Source: Hyphomicrobiales bacterium
Lineage (GTDB): Bacteria > Pseudomonadota > Alphaproteobacteria > Rhizobiales > Xanthobacteraceae
Length of the DNA: 64,000 bases
Direction of reading: 5' to 3'
Assembly: GCA_009377695.1 (NCBI GenBank)
Contig: WHTP01000012.1
Location: 1 to 64,000, forward strand
Below the pieces are notes generated by a model, which was not told the DNA's origin, did no database searches, and saw only the letters and a program-made list of their open reading frames with translations. A program made the translations under genes and the position numbers. The stretch's first letter is position 1. Every line of letters begins with the position of its first letter. Shown piece by piece: positions 17,029 through 25,952 of the stretch.

Positions 17029-17997
17029 ATGCATCGCTTGACCCTCGCTGCCGCGCTGCTGCTGCCGATGTTTGGTGCTGCCGTTGCACAAGATTATCCC
17101 ACGCGACCGATCACATTGATCGTGCCGTTCCCGGCCGGCGGGCCAACCGACACGATTGCGCGCGTCACCGCGCAGTCGATGTCGAAGCCGCTCGGCCAGC
17201 AGATCATCATCGAGAACGTCAGCGGTGCCGGCGGCACGCTCGGCGCAGGCCGCGCCTCGCGCGCGGCACCCGACGGCTACACGCTGCTGCTTCATCACAT
17301 TGGCCTTGCGACCGCGGATGCGCTCTACCGCAAGCTCCCCTATGCCACCAAAAAGGCATTCGCACCGATCGGCCTCGTGACCGACGCGCCGATGGTGTTC
17401 ATCGGCCGCTCCGACCTTGCGCCGAGCACTCTCGGTGAGCTTGTCGCCTATGCCAAGAAGCAGGGCGAGAAGCTGACGTTCGGGACCTCGGGCGTCGGCT
17501 CGTCGTCGCAGCTCTGCGCCATGCTGTTTACGACCGCGATCCAGACCAAGCTCACCCAGGTGCCGTACAAGGGCGGCGGTCCGCTGATGAACGATCTGAT
17601 CGGCGGGCAGGTGGATATCGGCTGCGAGCAAGCGACGACCGGCACGCCGCCGATCCGGTCGAAACGCGTCAAGGGCTATGCCGTGACCACCATGTCGCGG
17701 TTGCAATCGCTGCCCGACCTGCCGACCGCCAACGAGGCTGGCTTGAAGGGCTTCGCGCTTGGCGTCTGGCATGGCCTCTATGCCCCCGCGGGCACGCCGA
17801 CGCCGGTGATTCAGAAGCTTGCCGGCGCGTTGCAGGTAGCGCTCAAGGATCCCGATCTCATCAAGCGCTTCGAGAGCATCAGCACCGAACCGATCGCGCC
17901 GGAACTTGCGACGCCCGAGGCGCTTCAGAAGCATCTGTCCGCCGAGGTCGATCGCTGGGCACCGATCATCAAGGCATCGGGCGAGCACGCCGACTAA
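17029..17997 (+). CDS. Bug/TctC family periplasmic solute-binding protein
   Basis: 322 residues from ATG 17029 with GGGAGGA upstream. A signal peptide ends at AVAQ (about residue 21). Family hallmarks are DYPTRPI, IVPFPAGGPTDTIAR, VSGAGGTLGAG and APDGYTLL. Such receptors bind carboxylates or other small organic acids and feed TctA/TctB transporters, but no tctA or tctB gene is in the window. It is followed 19 bases later by a VOC protein gene, which suggests uptake and breakdown of one compound. Confidence 0.9.
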   Translation: MHRLTLAAALLLPMFGAAVAQDYPTRPITLIVPFPAGGPTDTIARVTAQSMSKPLGQQIIIENVSGAGGTLGAGRASRAAPDGYTLLLHHIGLATADALYRKLPYATKKAFAPIGLVTDAPMVFIGRSDLAPSTLGELVAYAKKQGEKLTFGTSGVGSSSQLCAMLFTTAIQTKLTQVPYKGGGPLMNDLIGGQVDIGCEQATTGTPPIRSKRVKGYAVTTMSRLQSLPDLPTANEAGLKGFALGVWHGLYAPAGTPTPVIQKLAGALQVALKDPDLIKRFESISTEPIAPELATPEALQKHLSAEVDRWAPIIKASGEHAD

Positions 17998-18016
17998 TCA
18001 GAGGGAGAGACAGCGA

Positions 18017-18400
18017 ATGGCCACTTACACCTGGGACCACGTCCATCTGAAAACGCCCGATCCGGAAGGAATGGCGCAATGGTTTGAAAAGATGCTTGGC
18101 GCCGAGGTCATCCGGACGATGCAGCAGGGCAAGCCGCGCATCGACGTCAAGATCGGCGGCGCCAATGTCTTCATCGCTGAAAGCGATGGACACAATCCGC
18201 CACCCGAAATTCCTTATCGCGGGCTCGAGCATTTCGGCCTGTTAGTTAGCGGCATCGATGCGGTGGCCGCCGATCTCAAGGCCAAGGGCTGCGAGTTCAC
18301 CAAGGAGCCGACCACGGTGCGCGCGGGCGTGCGCATCTGCTTCATCCGCGGGCCACAGGGAATATCGATCGAGCTGCTCGACCGGAATCATAAGGGCTAG
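18017..18400 (+). CDS. VOC (glyoxalase/dioxygenase) superfamily protein
   Basis: 127 residues from ATG 18017 with GAGGGAGAG upstream. The vicinal oxygen chelate fold is suggested by the first beta strand with WDHVHLKTPD (metal His), the mid-chain LEHFGLLVSG with a second His, and the terminal GPQGISIELL with the metal Glu. It could be a dioxygenase, isomerase or resistance protein. It is probably translated from the same mRNA as the upstream Bug receptor, and its substrate may be that receptor's ligand or a product of it. Confidence 0.85.
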   Translation: MATYTWDHVHLKTPDPEGMAQWFEKMLGAEVIRTMQQGKPRIDVKIGGANVFIAESDGHNPPPEIPYRGLEHFGLLVSGIDAVAADLKAKGCEFTKEPTTVRAGVRICFIRGPQGISIELLDRNHKG

Positions 18401-18416
18401 AGAGGTGCGTATCGCT

Positions 18417-18587
18417 CGTGTTCCGGGCATCGCAGCACAAGCGAAGTGCAGTGCTGCGATGCAGACCGGGGACCCCGGTCACACCAAAAGCAACCGGGGT
18501 CCCGGATCAGCGGTGCACCACACGCAGTCAGGCCTGCGCAGAACTGCGTAACTGTCTGTGCGTGTTCTGCGCCGCGTCCGGAACACG
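18417..18587. repeat. 171-bp fold-back intergenic element
   Basis: The ends are CGTGTTCCGG (18417) and CCGGAACACG (18578). Nested perfect hairpins are GCATCGCAGCAC against GTGCTGCGATGC and GACCGGGG-A-CCCCGGTC (18464-18480). It lies between the convergent stops of the VOC gene and the next Bug receptor, so termination in both directions is plausible. Confidence 0.75.
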
Positions 18588-18598
18588 CGTGAATTGCT

Positions 18599-19573
18599 TC
18601 AGTTGAACTTCAACTTCGCTGCCTTGGCGAGCGCGATGTTGGTTGCGACCTCGCGCTTTATCATGTCGTCGAACTGCGCCGGCGTCATCTTCAACGGTTC
18701 GATCCCCTGCGGCTTGAACTTTGCCTGGACGGCTGGCTGCGCCAACGCCTTCTGCGTTTCGGCATAGAGTCGCTCGATGATCGCGCGCGGCGTCTTCGAC
18801 GGCACGAACAGGCCCATCCAGTAATTGTAGTCGGAATCCTTCAGCCCGGCCTCGAGCGTGGTCGGCACATCCGGCAGCGCCGTCGAACGCCCCGCGGAAC
18901 TCACCGCCAGCGCGACGAGCTTGCCGTCGCGGATCAGTGGCAGCGCCGCCGAAATTCCCATGCATGTGAAGTCGACCCGGCCCGCCATGACCTCCGTCAA
19001 GGCTTCCGGTCCGCCCTTGAACGGCACATGGGTGGCGTCGTAGCCGCCGGCGATCCGCAACCGCTCGGCCGCCCAGTGGGTGGCGCTGCCGACCCCGGCT
19101 GAGCCGTAGGTGAACTGGCCGCTTTTCTTCGCGGCGGCAACGAGATCGTTCACGGTCTTGAAGCCGCGCGACGGGTGCACCACCGTCACATTGGGGATGG
19201 TGCCGAACGGAATAACGGCGGAGAAATCGCGCACCGGGTCGTAGCTGAGATTGGGGTAAGCCGCGGGCGCCGCCGAATGCGCGGCGGCCTGGATCAGCAG
19301 CGTGTGGCCGTCAGGATCGGCCTTGACGACGGAGGCCGTGCCCAGCGTGCCGCCGGCGCCGCCGCGGTTTTCGATCACGATCGTCTGGCCGAGCTGTCGC
19401 GATAGCGGGTCCATCACGATGCGCCCGACGATGTCGAGGGAGCTGCCCGCCGCGAACGGAACCATGGCCCTGATTTGCCGTGACGGATAGCTCTGGGCCG
19501 CCGCCAGTCGCGGCAGCGCGGGTGCCGCAAGCGCGGCAGCGGACATGGTCAAAAAGGTGCGGCGCGTGGCCAT
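18599..19573 (-). CDS. Bug/TctC family periplasmic solute-binding protein (Tat-type signal)
   Basis: 324 residues. The N-terminus TRRTFLTMSAAALAAPAL is a twin-arginine-like signal ending near AAAQ (about residue 27). The mature part has SYPSRQIRAMVPFAAGSSLD, GGAGGTLGTA and DPDGHTLL, diagnostic for the family. No transporter subunits or obvious catabolic partner adjoin it on this strand; the next gene upstream belongs to the carboxymuconolactone decarboxylase family. Hairpin repeats lie in the upstream region. Confidence 0.9.
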   Translation of the reverse strand: MATRRTFLTMSAAALAAPALPRLAAAQSYPSRQIRAMVPFAAGSSLDIVGRIVMDPLSRQLGQTIVIENRGGAGGTLGTASVVKADPDGHTLLIQAAAHSAAPAAYPNLSYDPVRDFSAVIPFGTIPNVTVVHPSRGFKTVNDLVAAAKKSGQFTYGSAGVGSATHWAAERLRIAGGYDATHVPFKGGPEALTEVMAGRVDFTCMGISAALPLIRDGKLVALAVSSAGRSTALPDVPTTLEAGLKDSDYNYWMGLFVPSKTPRAIIERLYAETQKALAQPAVQAKFKPQGIEPLKMTPAQFDDMIKREVATNIALAKAAKLKFN

Positions 19574-19603
19574 GGTCGTTCTCTCCCTGGTGTTTGTTGT
19601 TCT

Positions 19604-19677
19604 CTAGTGTGGCGGCTCAGAAGTTCGCATATCTGGCGGCCAGGTCGTGACGAACGTCTGAACTGAAGCCCATACTA
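19604..19677. repeat. degenerate type A hairpin repeat, copy A4
   Basis: CTAGTGTGGCGGCTCAGAAG to CTGAACTGAAGCCCATACTAG. The arms have several mismatches and the loop is altered, so this looks like an older copy. It is directly followed by a second, better preserved type A copy in the opposite orientation. Confidence 0.65.
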
Positions 19678-19692
19678 GCAACTCATTGAATC

Positions 19693-19769
19693 CAGTGTGG
19701 CTTTGATTCAGAAGTCCGCATGCCGGACTCGCCGCGAGCATGATGCGGCCTTCTGAACCGCCACACTAG
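19693..19769. repeat. type A hairpin repeat, copy A5 (reverse orientation)
   Basis: CAGTGTGGCTTTGATTCAGA to TTCTGAACCGCCACACTAG. The loop CGGACTCGCCGCGAGCATGA matches copy A2. It shares its terminal CTAG with the following type B element. Confidence 0.8.
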
Positions 19770-19840
19770 GCCCCTTTGAATCCGAAGTTCGCTAACGAAC
19801 GTGCCGCAAAATCAAATGAACTTCGGATTCGGCACACTAG
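19766..19840. repeat. type B hairpin repeat, copy B3
   Basis: TAGGCCCCTTTGAATCCGAA to TTCGGATTCGGCACACTAG. The inner arms read GAATCCGAAGTTC and GAACTTCGGATTC, so the substitutions against copies B1 and B2 are compensated in both arms. Confidence 0.75.
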
Positions 19841-19927
19841 TCTATCGCGGGCGTCGAGCCGCGACATCGGACATCATGTCCTATGCCCGGCCGTACCAGC
19901 GGCCGACTGCGCCAAGCCGGACGCGGG

Positions 19928-20458
19928 CTATGCTGGCGCCGGGATCGGCACCTCGTGCACCTTCATCGCCATCGCGACCGAGGTGTAGTAGCCGATCAGC
20001 ACCAGCACCTCGGCGATGCCGGGACGGCCGATCACCTTTTCGATCTCGGCGAATTCCGCGTCCGGTACTTTGCGGCTCGCGATCATGGCGGTGGCGAAGC
20101 GGTGCACTGCCTTCTCGTGCGGGTCGGTCAGCGGCGGCTCGGAGCCGGCGAGCAGCGCATCGATGACCGCCTGCGAGAGCCCGACCTCCTTGCCGAGCTT
20201 CACATGCGCGGCCTTCACGTAATCGCCCTGCCAGTGCAGCGCGATCATGATGATCACCATCTCGACCTCTCGTGTCGACAGCGACGAACACTTGTTGAGG
20301 AAGGTGCCGATCTGCTCCATGCCGCTGGCAATGGTTGGTGAATGAATCCAGACCCGATAGGGCCCAAGGATGCGGCCGCGGCCGGCAACCAGTTGCTCGA
20401 AGATATTCTTCTGCTCGGCGGTGAGCTGGTCGGGCGCGAGGTCGAGAAGGCGGCTCAT
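19928..20458 (-). CDS. carboxymuconolactone decarboxylase/AhpD-like family protein
   Basis: 176 residues from ATG 20458 (MSRLLDL). The all-helical fold is suggested by STREVEMVIIMIALHW, YVKAAHVKLGKEVGLS and the C-terminal VLIGYYTSVAMAM. The CxxC redox pair of true AhpD is absent, so a peroxidase-reductase role is unlikely. The remaining histidine (KAAH) is in the usual proton-relay position. The function could be a decarboxylase or isomerase; context does not settle it. Confidence 0.8.
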   Translation of the reverse strand: MSRLLDLAPDQLTAEQKNIFEQLVAGRGRILGPYRVWIHSPTIASGMEQIGTFLNKCSSLSTREVEMVIIMIALHWQGDYVKAAHVKLGKEVGLSQAVIDALLAGSEPPLTDPHEKAVHRFATAMIASRKVPDAEFAEIEKVIGRPGIAEVLVLIGYYTSVAMAMKVHEVPIPAPA

Positions 20459-20516
20459 GGGGCGTATCGTTCCCTGGTTGCGTTGGTGTGATGGCGGAGC
20501 GTAGCGCGAAACGTTG

Positions 20517-21074
20517 CTATCGCACATCCCGCCAGGCCATCCAAAAATCCAGACAGGTGTAATACAGCGTGGGATAGCCAACCTTGAGTCCCTGTGGCGA
20601 GACAACCAAGCCATCGGCACCGAGCGTGCGGTTGGCGTTGCGCATCCAGCGCGCTACGCGGGTCAGCGGCAGCCGCGCTTCCGTCACGGGATCGATGGCG
20701 ACCACCAGCACCGTCTGGCGCTGCATCCGCCAGGTCGAAATGCCCTTGATCGCATGCCACGGGATCGGCTCCGCTGCCACACGCACATCACGCAGACCCG
20801 AGGGCGATATCGTGACCACCGGTCCGCGCTGGGCAATCAGCCGCCAGATCGCGACCGCCGCGCAGAAGCTGAAGAACACGATGCCGGAATAGCCGGCCGA
20901 CACCGTGGCCGGATCGCTCGGCATCTCCGGAAACAGGCGGAACGCGAGCATCGCCGCAATTCCCGTCGACATCGCACTGAACACCAGCAGCGTGAACAAC
21001 CGGGACGGCGAGGCATGGAATTCGATGGTGCGGGATGTGTCGGTTGTCGCGTCTTTTGTCGTGTCGGCGGTCAT
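20517..21074 (-). CDS. STM3941-like small membrane protein
   Basis: 185 residues with two hydrophobic segments (about 26-46 and 62-80) followed by a soluble domain with a PH-like pattern (VVTISPSGLRD, IPWHAIKGISTW, VVAIDP). This layout matches the STM3941 family, whose function is unknown. It ends 58 bases upstream of the carboxymuconolactone decarboxylase-family start on the same strand and may share its transcript. Confidence 0.65.
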   Translation of the reverse strand: MTADTTKDATTDTSRTIEFHASPSRLFTLLVFSAMSTGIAAMLAFRLFPEMPSDPATVSAGYSGIVFFSFCAAVAIWRLIAQRGPVVTISPSGLRDVRVAAEPIPWHAIKGISTWRMQRQTVLVVAIDPVTEARLPLTRVARWMRNANRTLGADGLVVSPQGLKVGYPTLYYTCLDFWMAWRDVR

Positions 21075-21195
21075 CGTGGTCGTGCGCTACCGGTGGGGGC
21101 ATCGCCGGCGTATGGAGCGATACGGTCTTAGTTGCTACAGTGCGGGCAACGATACAAGCGGCTGTGACAGCGCAGCGCAACCGGGGGCGACCACT

Positions 21196-22134
21196 ATGCT
21201 GACACGACGGACATTTATTGGCACGACGCTTGTTGGCACGACGGTTGGCGCCGGCGCGGTCCTTGCTGCGGGCATGTCTCCGGTGATCGCACAGCGCAAG
21301 CGCACGATTGTCGATGCGCAAATCCACCTTTGGACGGCGGAAAGCGAAGACTGGAAATGGGTGCCCGGCGCCAAGCCGCAACTGCCAGAACCGTTCACGA
21401 TCGAGAAGGCGGTGCCGCTGATGGATGAAGCCGGGGTCGATCGTGCGGTGGTGGTGCCACCGTCGTGGCCGGGCGACCGCAATGACTACGCGATCGAGGC
21501 CGCCAAGCGCTATCCCAACCGCTTCGCTGTCATGGGTCGCATTCCGCTACAGAATCCGAAGTCGGCTGCGCTGCTGCCGAAGTGGAAGGAGCAACCCGGC
21601 ATGCTCGGCGTGCGCGTGACGTTCATCACGCCGACAATGATGGGCTGGCTCAAGGACGGCACTGCCGACTGGTTCTGGCCTGAGGCCGAGAAGAACGGCC
21701 TTCCGGTCATGTTCCTCGCCAGCATGCAGGGGCCTTACTTCCAGCGCGTCGCCGAGCGCCATCCGCAGCTCACGCTCATCGTCGACCACATGGGCGTCAC
21801 GTCCGGCGTCGTCCGCGCCGGACAAACGGCCGAAGCGATTGGGCATACGCTGTCGCTGGCGAAATTCCCGAATGTCTCGGTGAAGCTGTCGTCAGCGCCG
21901 CTGATGTCGAAAGAGGCCTATCCATTCAAAGACATGACGCCGCATATCCGGGCGCTGTTTGACGCGTATGGGCCGCGCCGATGCTACTGGGGCACCGACC
22001 TCACCAATTCGTTCGACAAGGCGACCTATCATCGGCGCATCACCCATTTCACCGAGACGCTTGATTTCCTGTCCGAGGATGACAAGGACTGGGTAATGGG
22101 TCGCGGCATCCTCGAACGGCTCAAATGGACCTAA
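21196..22134 (+). CDS. amidohydrolase family protein (Amidohydro_2), Tat-exported
   Basis: 312 residues from ATG 21196. The N-terminus LTRRTFIGTTLVGTT is a twin-arginine signal with a cleavage-like site near VIAQ (residue 33), so a periplasmic lactonase or hydrolase is likely. The TIM-barrel family features are VDAQIHLW at the first strand, VVVPPSWPGDRN, DHMGV (conserved His) and WGTDLTNS (catalytic Asp). The first metal-ligand position of HxH is Gln here (QIH), a variant I recall in some lactonase-type members. The substrate is unknown. Confidence 0.82.
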   Translation: MLTRRTFIGTTLVGTTVGAGAVLAAGMSPVIAQRKRTIVDAQIHLWTAESEDWKWVPGAKPQLPEPFTIEKAVPLMDEAGVDRAVVVPPSWPGDRNDYAIEAAKRYPNRFAVMGRIPLQNPKSAALLPKWKEQPGMLGVRVTFITPTMMGWLKDGTADWFWPEAEKNGLPVMFLASMQGPYFQRVAERHPQLTLIVDHMGVTSGVVRAGQTAEAIGHTLSLAKFPNVSVKLSSAPLMSKEAYPFKDMTPHIRALFDAYGPRRCYWGTDLTNSFDKATYHRRITHFTETLDFLSEDDKDWVMGRGILERLKWT

Positions 22135-22238
22135 AATCGGAGGATTTGCCGTTGCGAAAAAATGATTGACGTCGCTGCATAATGCCGCATTCGCGTGCTA
22201 CAGACAGGCGGGCAGGGCAATCCCGCCGAGGAGTAGGT

Positions 22239-22529
22239 ATGGCCGACGACGTAAAGAACGACAAGCCGAGTGCGGAACTGCGGAAATTGCAGCAAGCCGA
22301 GGACGGCAAGAAGGCCATGCTGGATTATGAAGCCGAAGCCGCCGCCCTGCGGGCCAAGACCGAGAAGCTGAGGGCGCTACGGCTCGCGCGCGACGCCGCC
22401 GCGCCGCCTGCCGCGGCCAAGACGAAAGCGTCCGCGGGCAAAAAGAAGACTGCCAAGGCCACAAAGGCGAAGGCGCGGCCCTTGTCGGACTGGCTCGACG
22501 ACCAGAAGAAGGACGGAATGCGCGACTGA
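22239..22529 (+). CDS. small Lys/Ala-rich hypothetical protein
   Basis: 96 residues from ATG 22239 with GAGGAG six bases upstream. The N-terminal half is charged and probably a coiled coil (ELRKLQQAEDGKKAMLDYEA through RAKTEKLRALR). The C-terminal half is rich in Lys, Ala and Pro (AKTKASAGKKKTAKATKAKA), like histone H1-type tails, and could bind nucleic acid. No enzymatic motif is present and no partner is evident. Confidence 0.7.
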   Translation: MADDVKNDKPSAELRKLQQAEDGKKAMLDYEAEAAALRAKTEKLRALRLARDAAAPPAAAKTKASAGKKKTAKATKAKARPLSDWLDDQKKDGMRD

Positions 22530-22544
22530 GTGCAGCCGCGAGCG

Positions 22545-22633
22545 TCGCGATTCCGAAGGTCGTACGACTTCGCAGCGACTTCATGTCGGCACCGCCGCGA
22601 GAATGATGCGGACTTCTGAACCGCTACACGAGT
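22545..22633. repeat. remnants of type A and type B hairpin elements
   Basis: CGATTCCGAAGGTCGTACGA resembles the left arm of a type B element, and GCCGCGAGAATGATGCGGAC followed by TTCTGAACCGCTACACGAG is the right half of a reversed type A element. The missing arms suggest a recombined or deleted pair. Confidence 0.6.
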
Positions 22634-22690
22634 CTCGCGTCCCCTGTCGGCCGTGCTTGCTTCCGCCGCGCCGCGCGGTGACAATCGGCC

Positions 22691-23380
22691 ATGCCCGTTC
22701 TCATCGTCCTTGGTTCGCTTCTGCTTTTCGCGGTGGTGTTCGGACCGCAATGGTGGGTGCGCCACGTGCTGGCGAAGCACGCCGACGAGCGGCCGGATTT
22801 CCCCGGCACCGGTGCGGAATTGGCCCGCCATCTGCTCAACGAAGCAGGACTGCAACAGGTGAAGGTCGAACAGACCGACCTTGGCGATCATTACGACCCT
22901 GACGATCTCGCCGTACGTCTCACGCCGCCGCATTACGACGGCCGCTCGATTGCCGCGGTGGCGGTGGCGGCGCATGAGGTTTCGCACGCGGTCCAGCACG
23001 CACGCGGCGAGCCCGCCTTCAAGCGGCGCTATCATCTGGTCAAGAACCTCGCCTGGATCGATCGGCTCGCGAGCGCCATCCTGTTGCTGGCGCCGATCGT
23101 GTTTGCCTTCGTGCATGTGCCGGCCCTGCTGATCTTGCAGCTTCTGGCAGGTCTTGCGCTGCTCGCGATCCGCGTTGCGGTCCATGTGACGACGCTGCCG
23201 GTCGAGTTCGATGCGAGCTTCGGCAAGGCGCTGCCGGTGCTGATGCGTGGGCGCTACCTCGCCGCCGGCGATCTCCCTGCCGCTCGTAAGGTACTTAAGG
23301 CGGCGGCTTACACCTACGTGGCGGCCGCGCTCGCGACCTTGCTCGACATTGCGCGTTGGTTCCGGATGCTGCGGTTCTGA
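22691..23380 (+). CDS. membrane zinc metallopeptidase, YugP-like
   Basis: 229 residues. It begins with a membrane segment (VLIVLGSLLLFAVVF), and two further hydrophobic segments lie at about 121-160. The zinc-binding HExxH is HEVSH (about residues 97-101), in the family context VAVAAHEVSHAVQHARGE. LPVEFDASFGKAL near residue 177 is also typical. The family is widespread and predicted to be a membrane protease. No partner is visible; the next gene is the porin 284 bases downstream. Confidence 0.9.
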   Translation: MPVLIVLGSLLLFAVVFGPQWWVRHVLAKHADERPDFPGTGAELARHLLNEAGLQQVKVEQTDLGDHYDPDDLAVRLTPPHYDGRSIAAVAVAAHEVSHAVQHARGEPAFKRRYHLVKNLAWIDRLASAILLLAPIVFAFVHVPALLILQLLAGLALLAIRVAVHVTTLPVEFDASFGKALPVLMRGRYLAAGDLPAARKVLKAAAYTYVAAALATLLDIARWFRMLRF

Positions 23381-23664
23381 AAGCGGCGCATCAACCTCCG
23401 CGAGCATGCAGCATTTGTTTATTCATTCGAAATCGTGCTGTCGCCTTTCTGCAACGTCACATGCCTTTCGTATGAGCGTCACTGGCGGCGACGGCCAGTC
23501 GGATACGGTCCCGGCGCGACAGGGGGGTGTTGAGGTCGATCGGCTGCATCCGAAGAGATGCGTGTTCGAAGTCGATCGCTGACCGGGATTGAAAGTGGCC
23601 CTCCAAAAGTCGCTTGCATGCCGGCACAGACGGCACCCACCGATAACAACTATTGGAGAGTAAA

Positions 23665-25113
23665 ATGAAGGTGGTGAAAAGTCTTCTCCTCGGCTCGGCG
23701 GCCGCTCTGGTCGCGGTCGCCGGGGCGCAGGCTGCCGATCTTCCCGTCAAGGCCAAGCCGGTCCAGTACGTGAAGATTTGTACGCTCTATGGCGACGGGT
23801 TCTATTACATCCCTGGGTCCGACACATGCCTCAAGTTTTCGGGCTACGTGCGGGCCGACTACGGCTACAACGTCAGGGGCGCCCGTACTCCGAACTACTC
23901 GGGCGCGGGCGGCGCGCAAGACCGCACGGTCGCCAACTACTCGACCCGGCACCGCGGCAGCTTCTCGACCGACAGCCGGACGCAGACGGCCTACGGCGTG
24001 CTGCGGACGTTCACGCAGATGCATATGCAGAACGAGAACGGCGGCGACTCCTTCACCCTCGCGCGTGCGTTCATCCAATGGGGCGGATTTACGTTCGGTC
24101 ATACTGTATCGTTTACCGATCACGAAGGCAGCCTCGGCGATCTTGGTACCCTCCATTCGCCGCAGAACGACAGCAATACCAATGTCTCGGCCAACGGCGT
24201 CAACCAGATCGCCTATACGTGGCAGGTCGGGAACGGTGTCACGCTGAATGTCGGCGCTGACGAGCGTCGCGTGAAGCCGCTTGTGGATCTGTCGCTGACG
24301 TCGGTGGCGGCGGGTGTCAATCCGTCCTCGGCCCGCGCCGGCGACAACCACCCAAGTCCTTGGGTATCCCTGCGGATCAACCAAGCCTGGGGTAAGGCAA
24401 GCATCGCCGTCGTCGCCAATCACAACCAGGCATCCTACTATACGGACACCCTCTTGCCTGGCTGCGCCGGAGGCAATACCGGCACCACTCTGTGCGGCTA
24501 TCCAAGCGACGAATGGGGCTTCGCCGTCATTTCCGGCGCCATGATCAAGCTCGACGCACTGAGCCCCGGTAGCCGTATCGGTTTCTATGCCAACTACGGC
24601 GTCGGTGCGACCGGCTATTCGGGCGGCGTCAACCTGTCGAGCCCCGGCCTGTACGGCGGCGGCAACCAGATCGCATTCGGCGTCCTCACCGACGCCGTCT
24701 ACGTGAACGGTTCGGGCCTCGAGCAGACGACCGCGTGGACGGTCGGCGGCGGCTTCGAGTACTTCTGGACGCGCAACTTCTCGAGCGTGGTCTACGGGTC
24801 CTACACCGATGTCAGCTACAGCGATACCGTGGTCAACAATCGTTGGTTCTGCGGTGGCTCTGCGATCCTGGTTTCGCAGGCGACGACTTGCGATCCCAGT
24901 TTCCGGTACTGGACCGTGGGTACAGTCCAAAACTGGTACCCGCTGCGCGGACTGCGGCTGGCCGTTGACGTGATGTATACCGGCATCGACTCGGCGATGG
25001 ATGGTTCGACCATCACCCTGACCAGCACGCAGGGCGCTCGTCCCTCTGGCACCTACCTTGCCAAGAACCAGGGCATTGCGTCGGCCGTGTTCCGCGCGCA
25101 GCGCACATGGTAG
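23665..25113 (+). CDS. outer-membrane porin, Rhizobiales Porin_2 type
   Basis: 482 residues from ATG 23665 with GGAGAG upstream. A signal peptide ends at AQAAD (about residue 23). The N-terminal signature ADLPVKAKPVQYVKIC, GSDTCLKFSGYVRADYGYN and a C-terminal aromatic-rich strand ending in FRAQRTW are typical of Brucella Omp2b-like porins. Alternating beta-strand patterns and several Gly/Tyr-rich loops are visible. It forms a trimeric outer-membrane channel for small hydrophilic solutes. Its 284-base upstream region probably carries a strong promoter, and a clear terminator follows. Confidence 0.95.
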   Translation: MKVVKSLLLGSAAALVAVAGAQAADLPVKAKPVQYVKICTLYGDGFYYIPGSDTCLKFSGYVRADYGYNVRGARTPNYSGAGGAQDRTVANYSTRHRGSFSTDSRTQTAYGVLRTFTQMHMQNENGGDSFTLARAFIQWGGFTFGHTVSFTDHEGSLGDLGTLHSPQNDSNTNVSANGVNQIAYTWQVGNGVTLNVGADERRVKPLVDLSLTSVAAGVNPSSARAGDNHPSPWVSLRINQAWGKASIAVVANHNQASYYTDTLLPGCAGGNTGTTLCGYPSDEWGFAVISGAMIKLDALSPGSRIGFYANYGVGATGYSGGVNLSSPGLYGGGNQIAFGVLTDAVYVNGSGLEQTTAWTVGGGFEYFWTRNFSSVVYGSYTDVSYSDTVVNNRWFCGGSAILVSQATTCDPSFRYWTVGTVQNWYPLRGLRLAVDVMYTGIDSAMDGSTITLTSTQGARPSGTYLAKNQGIASAVFRAQRTW

Positions 25114-25209
25114 GCGCGAACTGAGCCTTACACAGCTCTCACCCGCGGCTAGCTGAACCTCGGCCGCGGGCAACCTCTGCAACGGGATGCGCCCCGAGCC
25201 GCAGACATT

Positions 25210-25238
25210 GAGCCCCGCAGCGATGCGGGGCTCTTTGC
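25210..25238 (+). terminator. rho-independent terminator after the porin gene
   Basis: A perfect 9-bp stem GAGCCCCGC-AGCGAT-GCGGGGCTC is followed by TTTGCG. A second hairpin, CCCGCGGC...GCCGCGGG, lies at 25142-25170 between the stop codon and this terminator. Confidence 0.8.
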
Positions 25239-25487
25239 GTGAGAGCGGCAGCCAACGTCGCAAGTCTGTGAGCGAGGTTCTATCGGACAATTCAGGCGGC
25301 ACGAACGGAAGGCGCAGCGTGCGCAGCGTGCCGCCTTTTTATGCGTTCGGCGCCTGCATTGGTGGGTTCCCATACCGCTCAAGAATGCGGCGCTGCCCCG
25401 CCAAGGCTGCATCCTGCTTAATCGGCTCTGGCCCGGTCCTTGCCGTTGCTAAAGCGCCGGGTCCACTCAGGCCAAGTAAGAAAAGCT

Positions 25488-25952
25488 ATGTCAAATTTGA
25501 CCAACTTCCCCGGGATGCCGCGTGTGCGTGAAGCGGCGTCCCACCCCCAGCGTAACGGGGCCGTACCGGGCTTCCGTCGCCTGCCTGCGGTGCATGCCCT
25601 CACCATGTTGACGATCGCCGCTTTTGCGGCGCTGGCGGTCGTCGGAGTCAGCCTCGCGAGCGAATATCACTCCAATCCATGGCTGCTGTCGTGGATTCCT
25701 TCTTATTGCTGCGTCACCAACGACTGCTGTTGGGAGGTCGCCGAGAAGGACCTCGCGTCACTGCCGGATGACAAGTGGCAGGTGAAAGCGACCGGCCAGG
25801 TGCGGGAGCGCACCAACTGGTCGCCGGACGGCAAGTTCTATCGGTGCGCCTGCGACTACGACACCGCTGCCGGCATCTGGATCAGGCACATCGGCGCCAA
25901 CACGCGCTGCCTGTTCGTGCCGATGCGTTCGGCGAGTCTGAAGACCGGCTGA
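25488..25952 (+). CDS. cysteine-rich membrane-anchored or secreted hypothetical protein
   Basis: 154 residues from ATG 25488 (MSNLTN); later in-frame starts are possible. A hydrophobic segment (about 39-57, MLTIAAFAALAVVGVSLAS) acts as signal or anchor. The mature part is small with eight cysteines: SYCCVTNDCCWEV, FYRCACDYD and NTRCLFVP, so disulfides or a metal site are likely. I do not recognise the family. There is no operon partner within 300 bases downstream. Confidence 0.65.
   Translation: MSNLTNFPGMPRVREAASHPQRNGAVPGFRRLPAVHALTMLTIAAFAALAVVGVSLASEYHSNPWLLSWIPSYCCVTNDCCWEVAEKDLASLPDDKWQVKATGQVRERTNWSPDGKFYRCACDYDTAAGIWIRHIGANTRCLFVPMRSASLKTG

Noticed and set aside
16786-17988. 400-codon minus-strand frame opposite the Bug receptor
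   Set aside because: Antisense shadow of a well-recognised gene, no motif or signal.
22325-23407. 360-codon minus-strand frame opposite the zinc peptidase
   Set aside because: The plus strand has the HExxH protein; this is its antisense shadow.
23650-25302. 550-codon open frame antisense to the porin
   Set aside because: High-GC codon structure of the porin leaves the opposite frame open; composition (Arg/Gly/Ala-rich, no motif) and lack of a ribosome binding site argue against a gene.
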